Shown in pieces: positions 1-11,530 of a DNA stretch of 64,000 nt. Both the position numbers and the translations under genes were made by a program. A model generated the notes under the pieces. The model saw only the letters and a list, made by a program, of their open reading frames with translations, searched no databases and was not told the origin of the DNA. Every line of letters begins with the position of its first letter. The stretch's first letter is position 1. Source of the DNA: Chaenocephalus aceratus (taxonomy: Eukaryota; Chordata; Actinopteri; Perciformes; Channichthyidae). The stretch spans positions 21,014,169 through 21,078,168 of the forward strand of contig CM043785.1 of NCBI GenBank assembly GCA_023974075.1. Reading direction: 5' to 3'.

Positions 1-2242
1 CAGTAATAGTTTCAGTTTCAAAGGCTGATGAAGAACATTATTTTTAACAGCATGGTTGTTCTTCATATAAAAATAAAATAAAACTGTAATAATTAACCTT
101 TGAAAGAAAAACTTTAGAAAGGACGGAGCGGTCCGCCCGCATTACATTTCATTATGAAATGAAAGCTTGAATGTATCGTTTTCTAAGGTCAGTATTATTA
201 TTTTGTATAGGTCTATGTTGATACAAGGCTGACTCACTGCTACTGTTTTCCTCCGATTATGAGAACGGTACACACGTTGTTGGGATAATTAAACTCTGTG
301 TTTTGTTATGAAGCTGGCATTCAGGAAGGAGAAAAGTAACTGCAGCGAAAGTGAATTCGAGGAGATGGAACTTACATTAGCCTTTTTAGTGGCAGGGTGA
401 GTGAGCAGAAACAGGCGATGAGTCGGAATCATAATTGTGCTGTGTTAGAACATATAGACTGGGATATGAACTTTGATCAAGGATGAGTAAGAGAAGAAAG
501 AAAAATGTTGCTGGTGACAAAAGTGTAGTTATAAAACATCTCTCTGAAGCAGAGCAGCTGAGGGCAGCCACAATCCTATTTGTTCCATCAGTTTTGGAAG
601 TTGCCTTTGGCCACGTCAGCAAAATAGTTTCAACTCAATTCAGATGGAGGAAAAGTTTTCCATTTATTCAGCAACGTAAGTGCATTCAAAATGTAGGTTG
701 TAATGACTGTTAATCTGAGAAAAAAGCATTTTCTAGTGTAGTATTTTAAGTGTGATTTAACAATTTGCAGACATTCCATAGAATGAAAGATCTGTCAATT
801 ACTAGAAAAAAATAGTCAGCAGTTACATTCATAATGTAAATAGTGAATTAAGCTATTCTTTCTTATAGCTTTCTTTGCTTCCAGGCTTAAATGAGAGGTT
901 AAAGGAATTAAGTGTTCAAATGTAACTTTTAATAGAGTTGTTGTCATACTAAACAAAAAAAGAGTGCAAAAGAACTGCTCCGCTATAAATTATGGTATAT
1001 ACTGTATACTGGGATGCGTCTCCCTTTCTGCAGGGACACTAATTTACATAAGAGTGTAAAGAAAATGTTCAGTTTGCGACATGGCAAGTTATTTTCAAAT
1101 GCAAACAAAAGGTCATGGTAGCAGCCTATTAATAAATGATGGTGTTGTAGATGGTTCAGTTCCTGTGTCAAGAAAGTTCACAACTGCCCGGACGTTAATT
1201 GTCCACGCAGGAGATATGAATAACAATAAAATAAAAATAAAACAACACAAAGTGATGTTATTATGTGAAAAGTGTAAGGAAATGGCAAGTGATTCATGCA
1301 GCAGAAAAGGAAAGTTTTGTGTGTGTAGCGAGTGCTTACAAAGGAGGATGTGAAAAGGAATGTGAGCAACATGAGGGGATCAAAGAAGAAGCTGCAGAGG
1401 GAGCGAGGGAGAGATTTCTGGTCAGCTGTTGTCATGATATGCAGCCTTAAAGGGATTATAAGAAGTTTGACAACAAAGTAATGCCTTAAGACCAGAGTGG
1501 AGGCAAAAAAAGCTGCTTAATTGGGCAGACAGATGCACACTTAAACATGTGCAAATGGCTCCTTAAAATGCTACCAACACTGCTGTTTTTCTGCATTCAG
1601 CTGACTTTTCACCAAAGGACCCTTACAAGGGCTGTTAAAATCATGAACACTGAGGGACACACAATACAAGCTCCTTATTTGAAGAATAATATAAATACTA
1701 AAGGTTCTTACATAACTCATGAGTCAGGAAGTATATTAGTCAATGTACTGTGTTGGGAAAATACTGAATGTACTCTTCCAAAATCAAAGTAGCACATGAT
1801 AACAAAGGCCAAACGTAGCTGTGTACGTAACAGGATGTATGTTAACCTAGAAGAGCGTCAGGACACACTGTTGGAGGAGCCTGTGACCTAAGATTTTTCA
1901 TTGTCATAACTACTGTAGCTTTGTTTGTATGACCAATACAAGCCTTGGACCTTGTTTTAGGCATACTGTATAGGCATGTGACAACGATTAACATGACGAT
2001 TAGCCTCTATGGAGACATATGACTCATGGTTTATTGTTACGTGGGCCTTAGCTAATCTGAACTAAACATTGAAAACTGCTTTGAACCAGTATTCCTGCAT
2101 CTTTGACTGTGTAACACCCTCATGTATATCAGCATGTGAAGGACACTGTTTTGGGAACTATTTGTCCCATGCAGCCCTACTTCCATTCTTGCAAGGATAA
2201 TAAATAATGTATCCTGATATCGAAGCTGAAGCAGGTGACGAG
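1..2242. other. AT-rich stretch without a recognisable gene
   Basis: No domain, RNA gene or repeat end could be recognised. The only open stretch of note starts with ATG at 483 and reads about 64 codons to a consensus-like splice donor (gtaagt at 676). The peptide is lysine/arginine-rich at its start and matches no family I know, so I do not call it a gene. The rest is AT-rich with scattered short ORFs of chance length. Confidence 0.5.
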
Positions 2243-2547
2243 TAGGGTTGCAAAGGGGCGGAACATTTCCGGTAAGTCCATGGGAATAATGGGAATGTAT
2301 GGGAACTTCAACTAACTGGGAATTGAGGGTAATGTAATCGAATTGTATCATATCCAAGCATAAATATAAACATGTTGTTTTGTCATAAGAAAACATCCAT
2401 GCAAAATGATACAATTAAAAAAACATGACATTTCAACAGATTTATTTGTAAGTAGAGCAGAATAAGTTTTAATAATGTATTGAACATCACTGTTTCATTG
2501 AAGAACAAAAACATGAATTTTGAGTTAACTACTTCTAGAAATCATCT

Positions 2548-3160
2548 CGGGGTCTTGTTCTCGAGTGAGGGAACAATGGAGCGTGAGATGGGCCGGAGAA
2601 TCGGAGCAGCGGGAGCGGTACTGCAGTCGCTTTACCGCACCGTTGTGACGAAAAGGGAGCTGAGCCAGAAGGCAAAGCTCTCTGTCTACCGGGCATTTTC
2701 GTTCCTACCCTCACCTATGGTCATGAAGGATGGGTCATGACCGAAAGAACGAGATCGCGGATACAAGCGGCCGAGATGGGTTCTCCTCCGCCGGGTGGCT
2801 GGTGTCTCCTTAGAGATAAGGTGAGAAGTTCGGTCATCAGGGAGGGACTCGGAGTTGAGCCGCTCCTCCTTCGCGTCGAAAGAAGCCAGTTGAGGTGGTT
2901 CGGGCACCTAGTTAGGATGCCACCTGGGCGCCTCCCTAGGGAGGTGTTCCAGGCACGTCCAGCTGGGAAGAGACCAAGGGGTAGACCTAGGACCAGGTGG
3001 AGGGATTATATCTCTTCGCTGGCCTGGGAGCGCCTTGGGATCCCCCAGTCAGAGCTGGTTGATGTCGCCAGGGAAAAGAAAGTTTGGGGCTCTCTGCTGG
3101 AACTGCTACCCCCCGCGACCCGACCACGGATAAGCGGGAGAAGATGGATGGATGGATGGA
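2548..3160 (+). mobile_element. 5'-truncated RTE-type LINE (Rex3/RTE-like)
   Basis: This is a 613-bp LINE 3' end carrying the carboxy-terminal part of a reverse transcriptase ORF and ending in a (GGAT)n tail, as RTE-clade fish LINEs do. It is bounded by a perfect 12-bp target duplication, tagaaatcatct, at 2536-2547 and 3161-3172, so the insertion edges are exact. It was 5'-truncated on insertion, as is usual for LINEs. The target is the older element at 2243-3440. The exact RTE family (Rex3, Expander or another) cannot be settled by eye. Confidence 0.85.
2549..3130 (+). pseudogene. LINE reverse transcriptase C-terminal fragment, frameshifted
   Basis: The reading begins with LGVLFSSEG, continues through LSQKAKLSVYRAF and, after a frame change near 2730, runs MTERTRSRIQAAEM, RSQLRWFGHLVRMPPGRLP and RPRGRPRTRWRDY. 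The WFGHLVRMP and GRPRTRWRDY motifs mark the region downstream of the RT fingers and thumb in RTE-type LINE proteins. Catalytic RT motifs are absent because of the 5' truncation. A second disruption near 2770-2800 (GSPPPGG where a regular RRVAG-like stretch is expected) shows further decay. It can encode no working enzyme. Confidence 0.8.
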
Positions 3161-3519
3161 TAGAAATCATCTGTGCATGTGATGGAGGAACGCACAGTGC
3201 CTGTAGGGGGTGTGGTCTCAATAGCCATGCAGTAAGCAATTGCTATGTGCATGTGATTGAGGAATGGCATGGATATTCAAGTGTACTTGAATGGCATCTG
3301 TTTGTTTTAGTCAGTTAGATTATGCTAAAATAACTTTCCCCAACTATATTTAAGTTCCCTATGAAGAGCCAACCTTCAATTTTAGAAAATTCCCAGTTTA
3401 TTCCCATACATTCCCCATTTATTCACATGGAAAGTACTGTATAAGAGACAATGGATTTTTTATTACTGCAAAAAGGACAAGGTGTTCTTTGTGATTTGAA
3501 AGTGATCAATAGTGTTCAC

Positions 3520-3959
3520 TAGGGATGCCCCGATCGCCAATTTTGGGGCCGATCGCCGGAATCAGTATCGGCCGATACCGATCGCCGATCGCGATCGAGT
3601 GGGCGGGGCCTATGGGGATCTTCCATTTAAAGTGATGTTTAAAACTCAGTTAATGGGGCTCATTCACTGGCGCTTCCACAAACAACAACCAACGTAATTA
3701 GTACATTCAAATGAAGTACATTATTCAAGTTTACATTAACTTTGGATAATAACACAGGAGAAATGAGCGGAAGCACTCTCTTTTCCTCTCTCCCTCTCTC
3801 TCTCCCCCTTCTCTCTCTCTCCTGACAGCCTGTCATTATCTCATGCAGCTCGCTGATCCAGTAATGAGTGACCCGACAGTGAAGAATAAACTTATTTATA
3901 TCTAGTTTAGCTTGTTCCAGAGGTAGATAAAATAGCTAAGTGTGTTAGGTCTAACTCTT
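3520..3959. mobile_element. Truncated hAT element, 'agggatgc(c/t)ccgatcg' family
   Basis: It starts tagggatgccccgatcgcc and matches, in reverse complement, the right end and about 430 bp of the interior of the complete hAT at 36058-37585. Shared blocks include ggccgatac, agtgggcggggcct and the spacer 'tgagtgacccgacagtgaag'. The homology stops at 3959 (...gtctaactctta), where a new sequence, ggggcttttcacacc, begins. The other terminus is missing. No transposase sequence is present. Confidence 0.75.
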
Positions 3960-5177
3960 ATGGGGCTTTTCACACCAACACGGTTCCAGGGCCGGTTCGG
4001 AGCTAGAGCCTGAAAAGTACCGTTTTTTCCTGTTCACACCGCAGCGGAGCCGCCTCTAAGCTCCGGAATCCGGTTCGTTTTAAGCACCAAGAATTTTTCG
4101 GTCTAGAAGCAAGAACCGCATACGTCACGCTTACATCGGAGGGGGCGAGATTAACCTGCGCTAACAGTTAAAGGCAAGTCAGGCAACACTAACCAGGCTT
4201 CGGTTTTTTCGGATTCTGTTTATTTTTACATTTCTTAAAATGATTGTTACTACTTCTCAATTCTTCTGTTGCACCTCTTCCCCCAATCAACCTACTTCAT
4301 CCCCTACTTAACATCCCTTACTGCACAACATATTTCCTCTCTCTGGCCTCTTCTTCGTTTTTTCAAGTTCATCCACTCAATGGACTCCTCCTCAGTAGAG
4401 TTGTTATAGTTTACAGATATCTCAATATTCCATAGTTGAGGGTTTTCAAACTGTGTATATTTGCTCATCGACTGGCAAAAGTGATTGTGAGTTTGAGTTT
4501 ATCGTTACTGACAGGAGCAGCATCTACAGTATGAGATAATTGTAAGTAATTATTAAACAGTATATATATTAAATGTATACAAATAGTTTTAAAAAGCTGT
4601 TATTTTTCATCCAGTACATTAAAACATTTAACATTCAAAAGCAACAAACTTTGTCTTGTTTATTGATTCTTTCCAACTGGCCTTCACCTCTTTTTTTCGG
4701 TTTTTGTCCCCCTCTCCTCTCTTTTCCTGTCCTCTTTCCTTTATTCCCCCATGATCCCTATCCATCTTATTTATGACTCTCACCAATGTTGCGTTCTTAT
4801 TGTGTTTGTAGATGCTAGAACAGTTTCTGATGTTCACTGTCAACAGTAGAGCAGCAGTTAATCCATCAGTTTTTCTGTAAAGTGAAGTCTACTGGATCTG
4901 CAGACACTGAAAGGACTTCTGTAAACTTTGCTTTCCTGTTCTGTGGCAAAGACAAGCACATGTTCAATTTTGTCTTGGCGCAGCTCCTCAATTTAAGTTA
5001 ACGACGAAAAGGATATTGGGGGTTTCGAAGAGTATGCCTACAAATGTACCAATACATTCTGGCTTGATTGAGCAAATTGAAATATTCGCTTCCCTGTAAT
5101 AGACAGAAAAAACAAGACATATAAAGCCACAGAGCATCATTGATCGAGAAAGAGAGCATGTTTTAATGTCTATAAAC
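3960..5177. other. Non-coding stretch, possible TIR-element end at 3962
   Basis: It begins with tggggcttttcacaccaaca, which resembles the TTCACACC-type terminus of the element at 9573. No matching inverted end could be found, so this is at most a fragment. The remainder (4200-5177) is AT-rich with pyrimidine-rich patches and no recognisable coding domain. Confidence 0.4.
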
Positions 5178-5294
5178 GAGTGGCGAAGTGTCTTGCCCAG
5201 GGACACAACGACATGCTGACTGCAGTGGGGTTTGAACCTGTGCTCCCCTGATCCGAACACCAACGCAATAGAGCACTGCGCCACAGCCTCCCTG
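5178..5294 (-). mobile_element. tRNA-derived SINE (5' part)
   Basis: Read on the minus strand, the sequence has a pol III A-box-like motif (GTGGCGCAGTGCTC, complement of 5271-5284) and a B-box-like motif (GGTTCAAACCC, complement of 5228-5238) about 33 nt further on, the spacing of a tRNA gene. A GTTGTGTCCCTGGGCAAGACACTTC block follows (in short: GTCCCTGGGCAAGACACTT). That block is characteristic of fish tRNA-derived SINEs. The cloverleaf is not intact, so it is not called a tRNA. A related copy lies at 34928-35145. Confidence 0.65.
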
Positions 5295-6108
5295 TTTCAG
5301 TCTTCTTGTTCTTAAATTAATCTGTTTGTTATTGCAGTAATACCACAATGAAGTATACTGCAGACCTTCATAATACCTCATCTTCTCTTTTGTCTTTTCT
5401 GCCTAGATCTATTCTCTTCTTCTTTGATTAACCTTATTTTAGTCCCTTTCTGCCTGTCTCTGTCTCATACCCACCCCTCCCCCCTTTTTCCTCCTTATTA
5501 TGTGTCTTTCCTCCCCAGCCAGCCACTCATACTGGCAGAGCAGCACAGAGTTTTCTTAGATGTTTGAAGCTCTTATATAAAACTGCAGCTCAACCTGACT
5601 CTGCATACTGTATGACTTCGGGTGTGCAACAGCTGATTGGAATATAGACATGCATGAAACCACCAAACAGTAGTTGCATGAATATTGTTGCATGCAAATT
5701 ATTGCTTATATAGGTCCATCTTAGTTACCAAGAATTCAAGAATTAGGCCATATGACTTATGAATCATTTATGATATACAATCACTGCCGATTTAAAGTTA
5801 TAATTCATTAGGGTTTTCATTTAGTCAAAACGCATTCTAGATATAATTTACAGGCATTATACATATTCAAACGTATGTGCATTATGTCATTGTTTATCTA
5901 TAAAATAAGTGTTATTGTTACTAGTTTTGCCTTTTGTGTTTTATATGCCATATTCACGGAAAAAAGTATAGCACAGATTAGACATGTTGTAGATTAGAAG
6001 ACAGCCAGCAGGGATTTGATGGGGAAGAATGTATACTGTCTCCTCTTGTTTTCTTGGAGTAATAGGGCCCGCTGATTTCCTCAATTATGAGAGGAATCGC
6101 GTAACTTA
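5295..6108. other. No feature recognised
   Basis: AT-rich sequence with a pyrimidine-rich tract near 5390-5520. I see no coding domain, repeat terminus or RNA gene. Confidence 0.5.
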
Positions 6109-6116
6109 ATAATAAT

Positions 6117-7268
6117 TAGGGATGCACGATAATTATCGGCCCGATAATTATCGGTCCGATATTAGGAATTATGACGTCATCCCGATAAACCCGATACAAG
6201 TATTAATAGCCCCGATAATATACAATATTATTTTTTGGGTAAAAAAAGAAAAAAATACTGCGGTGTGGGTGGATTGGATGAGGGGTGCTTGTTTTTCACT
6301 CGGCTCCTCCCGTTTTGCCAGTACTGTGGTATTAGTGGTTTAGAAAGAGGGTAGTTCTTCACAAATCCAGCGCTCCCTAACTCATGGCTGGCTGTGACGT
6401 AAATGGTGTGCGGCCGTGAAGCCAGGACAGTAAACAAACATGTCGTCGGTGGTATGGGACTATTTCAAAGTTTCAGAGTTGGAAAGTTTGCTTGCTATTT
6501 GTAACAAATAGAAATGTAATGCAGAAGTTCCACGAGGAGGGAAAAAGGCAACGAGCTACAATACTTCGAACCTGATCAGTCACCTGAAACATCGCCATCG
6601 CTACGATGGTGTGTTAAAAGCGTACGAAGACGCCTGCGCTGCTAAACTAGCGGCAAATCCAAAGCCAGCTGTAAAGGCACCGGGGCTTTTATCTATCGAC
6701 GAGGCTTTTGGAAAAAGGCAAGAAGTTTGCCAGTTTTGCAACTCAAGGCATATGCTCGAACCAGAGCTGCCTGGACGCTGCAATCATGTTCATTGTATCC
6801 GTGCTGAGTGTGCTGACTGTTCGTACAATGTCCCACTGTCTGCTTCCTGCATAAAGTGAAGTGCTCGGCGCAGTTGTGGCGAAATGTCGCTCCTCTGTTT
6901 CATTTAACAGCTCCTTATATCCGTTAGCGCAGCTAGATAGCACCAGATGCTAACAACAACAATGCACGTAAGGTCACACATACCACACACCCTCCCGGTC
7001 CTCCCGATGGCCCAGTCGGTGCCTGCCGGTGAGCGTGGAAGTGTGGTCTGCCGCAAGCGGACGGCAGAAGCGGGGCTGTCAGCATCAGCTTGTAGATGGT
7101 ATTTTAAACTCGATGCGCTCTGAAACTACGGGGCGGCCAAGGAAAAAAAATACACATTCGTTAATCGCGTTAAAAATAATTAGTGGCGTAAACATTTTTT
7201 ATTATCGGTCTTGAGAAGCAGGAAGTTATCGGTAATCGGTTTCAAAAAAACAATATCGTGCATCCCTA
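6117..7268 (+). mobile_element. hAT transposon, internally deleted, 'agggatgcacgatattatcgg' family
   Basis: The ends tagggatgcacgata and tatcgtgcatcccta are inverted repeats. The 8-bp flanks ataataat (6109-6116) and ataataac (7269-7276) match at seven of eight positions, as expected for an old hAT target duplication. The 1152-bp interior holds an N-terminal BED-finger reading frame at 6440-6859 but no RNase-H-like catalytic core or dimerisation domain. The copy is therefore non-autonomous. The termini contain repeated 'attatcgg' blocks that may be transposase sites. Confidence 0.88.
6440..6859 (+). pseudogene. BED-type zinc-finger N-terminus of hAT transposase, with in-frame stop
   Basis: From the ATG at 6440 the frame reads MSSVVWDYFKVSE, then AICNK, a TAG at 6509, then KCNAE...TSNLISHLKHRHRYDG. 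It remains open to a stop at 6859. The W..YF aromatic pair, the C-x-x-stop-x-C pair and the H-x3-H of HLKHRH are the BED finger signature. The TAG replaces a residue between the cysteines, so the finger is broken. After it come a Lys/Ala-rich linker (YEDACAAKLAANPKPA) and LLSIDEAFGKRQ, typical of the start of the hAT linker. The catalytic region is deleted. Confidence 0.8.
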
Positions 7269-7276
7269 ATAATAAC

Positions 7277-8224
7277 ATTACATTTGTCTATTAGAATCTC
7301 CTTCAGCTCTGCCCAAAACCACAGCTTGTCGAGATTAACACTCCTAAAATACAACTGACTGCATGAAAACACAATGGACCTGTCTAGGAGCTACGGCCAA
7401 TGATAGCTGAAGAAACAGTTGAGGAAAGACGTGATATTCATTCAAAAAACAGTTACATTTTTAATAGAAAGTTTTAACGTTTCGAAGCACACGTTTTTTT
7501 TTAGAAGTGCAATGTTGTGTTTTATCTACGGCTTGGCAAGTTAACGCATTATTGTCGCGCAAAAGGCATTCATTAATTAGTTAACGCCGACAATCCCATA
7601 ATCGCGCATCAACTGTTTTTTTAATTATTATTATTATTTTGATAGTCTGTTGCTCACTGGCTCTGAATACACATACAGACAAACCATGGGTCACAGGAGG
7701 GGTGGGATTTGATCACATACTTGATGCTGTTGTTTATCCAGCATCTCTTTAGTTAGAAACTGCTTAAAATGGGGCGGGCCATGTTCACAATCAGTACCAA
7801 AACAGGAAGAAGTCAAAGCCTGATTTGAACTAAAGTAAGTGTTTATAGGGTGTTCATTCCTGTTTAATATGCTTGTGCTTTGGACCTTCAAGTATACATT
7901 TGTATTTTTCAGTCAACACTGGTTGTGCTTGAATGAGTATTTTGAAATGCATATGCTGCAAGGCTTACCTGATGCTGTATGTACAATTGCAATGATCAAG
8001 AAAATAATACAAGTGAGAATTTCTAATTGGAAAGTCCATTCTGAAATCAAGGATGTTGCATAATGTGCTGAAGTAAGATTTAAAATAGTTCACTTGAGGC
8101 AAGGCTTACTGACACACACAACAAGTCTAGTTATGGCATAACTACCGTCAAATAAGGTTGTTTGATTATTGACTTGTTTTAGTCTTTGTAATACACATGA
8201 AATTATCCTAAGCAATAATTTAGG
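7277..8224. other. No feature recognised
   Basis: AT-rich sequence with several short ORFs and no motif. I see no TE terminus with a partner. Confidence 0.5.
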
Positions 8225-8331
8225 TGAGAGAGAGAGAGAGATGAGAGAGAGAGGAGAGAGAGAGAGAGGGGAGAAGAGAAGAGAGAGAGAGAGGAGAGAG
8301 AGAGGAGAGAGGAGAGAGAGAGAGGAGGAGG

Positions 8332-8368
<37 letters not shown>

Positions 8369-8381
8369 TAGAGAGAGAGAG
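8225..8381. repeat. (GA)n-rich imperfect microsatellite
   Basis: About 157 bp of almost pure purine, mostly GAGA with GGA interruptions. It creates overlapping open frames with Arg-Glu repeats that are not genes. Such polypurine tracts can adopt triplex structure. Confidence 0.95.
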
Positions 8382-9363
8382 TATGAATGTGTGTGTGTAA
8401 CTACATCTACCAAAATGTCACTTTATTAGAGCTTTTTAGTGAATATTTGATGATAACTGTGTTAGAAGTCGGGAGCGGGCTGCCTGTGTGCAGCAGCAAT
8501 TGGGAGAGAACAAGTGAACACAGTAAGAAGGAATAATCATTCTGAATGCAGCTCAACATCCACACAGATCATGACATGGCAGGCATTAATGATTCATAGG
8601 CAGAGCCGATACAAAGAGGTAAGGAGGAAGATCAAGAGAAAAGATGCCAGGTGGGAGGGAAAGGAGGGGCCAACAAAGGAGAAGAAAAGAGGAATGGGGG
8701 GGTGGGTTGATAAAAAGAGCAGAGGAATAGAAGAGAAAGATGAATAAGTAGAGAGAGAGAGGCTGATGGGAAATAAAGTGGCAGAGGAAAAGAGGAAACC
8801 TTAAAGTTGTTTTCTTCTTAGCTTCAAGCCATTCTGGTTGGTTCGCTCCTTTTGCTATATTTTGGGAAAGCGTGACGAGACAAAATGTGAGAGCAGGGAA
8901 AATGCAGTTTGACATTACTGCAATGTGAATCCCAGCCCCAGCATTTAACACCTCATTTTCAAGTATTTTCTGCAGCTGTGCCTCCGTTTTTTAGGCATTT
9001 GGAACACTTGTGTAATTTCTACTCTGAGAGTTTTGAAATCAGTAAAATAGGGTAGGAGACTGTTCAACTCTGAAGTATACCGAAGTGACGTCGAAATTGC
9101 TCTGCGGATATAAATAATTGGTAATTTATGAAACATTTTATTATCTCCATGTCAAGTGGGGCATTTTTAATGATTTATTACTATTAAAATGAGAGGTTAG
9201 GGGAGCTTTTTAACATGTATTACTTCAAACAGACAGACAGAGTGATAGAAGAATCAGTCTTCACATCACATTCAGTTTCATCGCAGCCTGAAAATAATAC
9301 ACTGAAAAAGGTGAGGTGGCAAAAAAGGTGGCAAAGGACTGGTGCCAAGCCTGTCAACCCGAT
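8382..9363. other. Purine-rich then AT-rich spacer, no gene
   Basis: 8620-8800 is strongly purine-biased (gagaaaag, aggaagat), giving Lys/Arg/Glu-rich chance ORFs. 8800-9360 is ordinary AT-rich sequence. No domain or repeat end is recognised. Confidence 0.5.
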
Positions 9364-9379
9364 TACACACACACACACA

Positions 9380-9447
<68 letters not shown>
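9364..9447. repeat. (CA)n microsatellite
   Basis: About 84 bp of CA dinucleotide with one phase slip near 9386. The His-Thr and Cys-Val ORFs across it are artefacts. Confidence 0.97.
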
Positions 9448-9572
9448 AGGATGTTTGTCCAGAGGGCACACACGTACACCCAAACACACACACTGGCACA
9501 GCACCAAGGTGGCATAGCAACTAAGGCACTGCTAGTGGCCTTGTCAACTCAAGTAAGCTCTCTCAGGAAACA

Positions 9573-10188
9573 GCCGCGTTCACACCGAGTACTTTTAGTA
9601 CGTTTAGTTCCGTTAGTACCCCTGATGTCGCGTTCACACCAAAAAAATAACTAAGTGCCGGGAACTTTTCACCCCATTTTTAGCGCCTGCTGAGAGCAGG
9701 TACTTTCCTGGGGAAAAAAAGTACCACAGTTCTGATTGGCTGGGCGATTGCAAACCACGCCCCGTAAAACTCTGAAATGTTTTGTAGAGCCGCCATTTTC
9801 TTATCCTCGCATTAGCATTATTAGCATTAGCAGAGACTAATGTATGGCAACACAAAAGAAAAGATGGGAGTGGTGGAGATGAGGAGGTGTCTGCGTTCTG
9901 GCGATTTACTAGGAAGGCTTCAGTAGAAGCCGCTGGGAGTCCCAGCAGCTTCTACTGAAGCCAGTCCCCGACTTCCGGCCGGGGACTTCGGGTGGCAGTA
10001 TACACCGTGAAGTGGTTTGCGGCCTGCCAGTAAACCCAAAGCAGAAGAAGAAGAAGTGACGTCAGCGGCTCATTTGCGTAATCTTCCCTCAGAGAACTTA
10101 TTCCGGTGTGAACGTGATATGTACTTAGTGCCCTGGGGTATTAAGTGCCGGGAACTAAGTACAGCAAAGTACTCGGTGTGAACGCGGC
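9573..10188. mobile_element. Short non-autonomous TIR element, 'gccgcgttcacaccgagtac' family
   Basis: The ends gccgcgttcacaccgagtac and gtactcggtgtgaacgcggc are perfect 20-bp inverted repeats. The 616-bp interior has no coding domain. It shares blocks (gattggctgggcg, aaccacgccccgtaaaactc, gcctgccagtaaacccaaag, agaagaagaagtgacgtcag) with the right part of the large copy ending at 21237, so both belong to one family. An unambiguous target duplication is not visible (flanks aca and tat). PIF/Harbinger or hAT affinity is therefore open. Confidence 0.8.
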
Positions 10189-10547
10189 TATGGAGACAGA
10201 CAGACCCAAAAGTGCAGATCATCATGCAGAGAGAGAAAATAAAGAAGAGACAGGGGGAATCTGGGGAGAAAGAGAGGCCCAAGTAGAGACAGAGGATGAG
10301 AAAGAAGACCGAGACAAGAGCAACAAAGCCAGGGCATGAGCAATGGCGATAGAGAGCAAAGTGATTGGTAGAGTGAGCAATACAGCAACAGATGGACAAA
10401 GGTAGGAAAACATAAAGGGAGAAAGACAGGAAATAGATTGGTGGAGTGAGCAACAGAGAGACAGAGAGAGAGAGGAAGATGGTCAGAGAGAAGAGACCAT
10501 CTGCCATTATTGGGAGACTCCAGGCAGACCTTTGTATGATGCAGAGA

Positions 10548-11403
<856 letters not shown>

Positions 11404-11530
11404 AATAATAATTCCTTACATTTATTATAGCGCTTTTCCAGATGCTCAAAGCGCTTTACAAATACACATTACACATATTTGTTATACATGCAATGGTCAG
11501 TATGGTATGGCAGAGGTATGGTGCTCCTGC
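11404..11530 (-). mobile_element. SINE 3' tail fragment
   Basis: The block attccttacatttattatagcgcttttccag...tcaaagcgctttaca is closely similar to the copy at 34928-35000. Read on the minus strand, it ends in an ATTATT-type tail. In the 34.9-kb copy the same block is joined to a SINE-like head with an A-box. Here the head is missing or too diverged to see. Confidence 0.55.

Larger units (their letters stand above)
2243..3440. mobile_element. Degenerate hAT-like element interrupted by a LINE
   Basis: The left end reads tagggttgcaaagggg, followed by a motif rich in 'gggaa'. At 3370-3435 the complementary-looking 'ttcccagtttattcccatac' block appears. This pairing of ends is common in fish hAT-like non-autonomous elements, but no clean right terminus or target duplication is visible. 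The middle is split by the RTE LINE at 2548-3160. Assignment to hAT is an inference from the style of the terminus. Confidence 0.35.

Noticed and set aside
483..675. A first coding exon of a host gene
   Set aside because: There is an ATG and a good splice donor, but no recognisable protein, no promoter signature and no further exon that fits.
5178..5294. A tRNA gene on the minus strand
   Set aside because: A- and B-box-like motifs and spacing are present, but acceptor and anticodon stems do not pair. A SINE head explains it better.
9573..10188. Firm PIF/Harbinger assignment
   Set aside because: The ends are excellent inverted repeats, but no TWA duplication is visible at the edges of this copy or of the large copy at 15450-21237.
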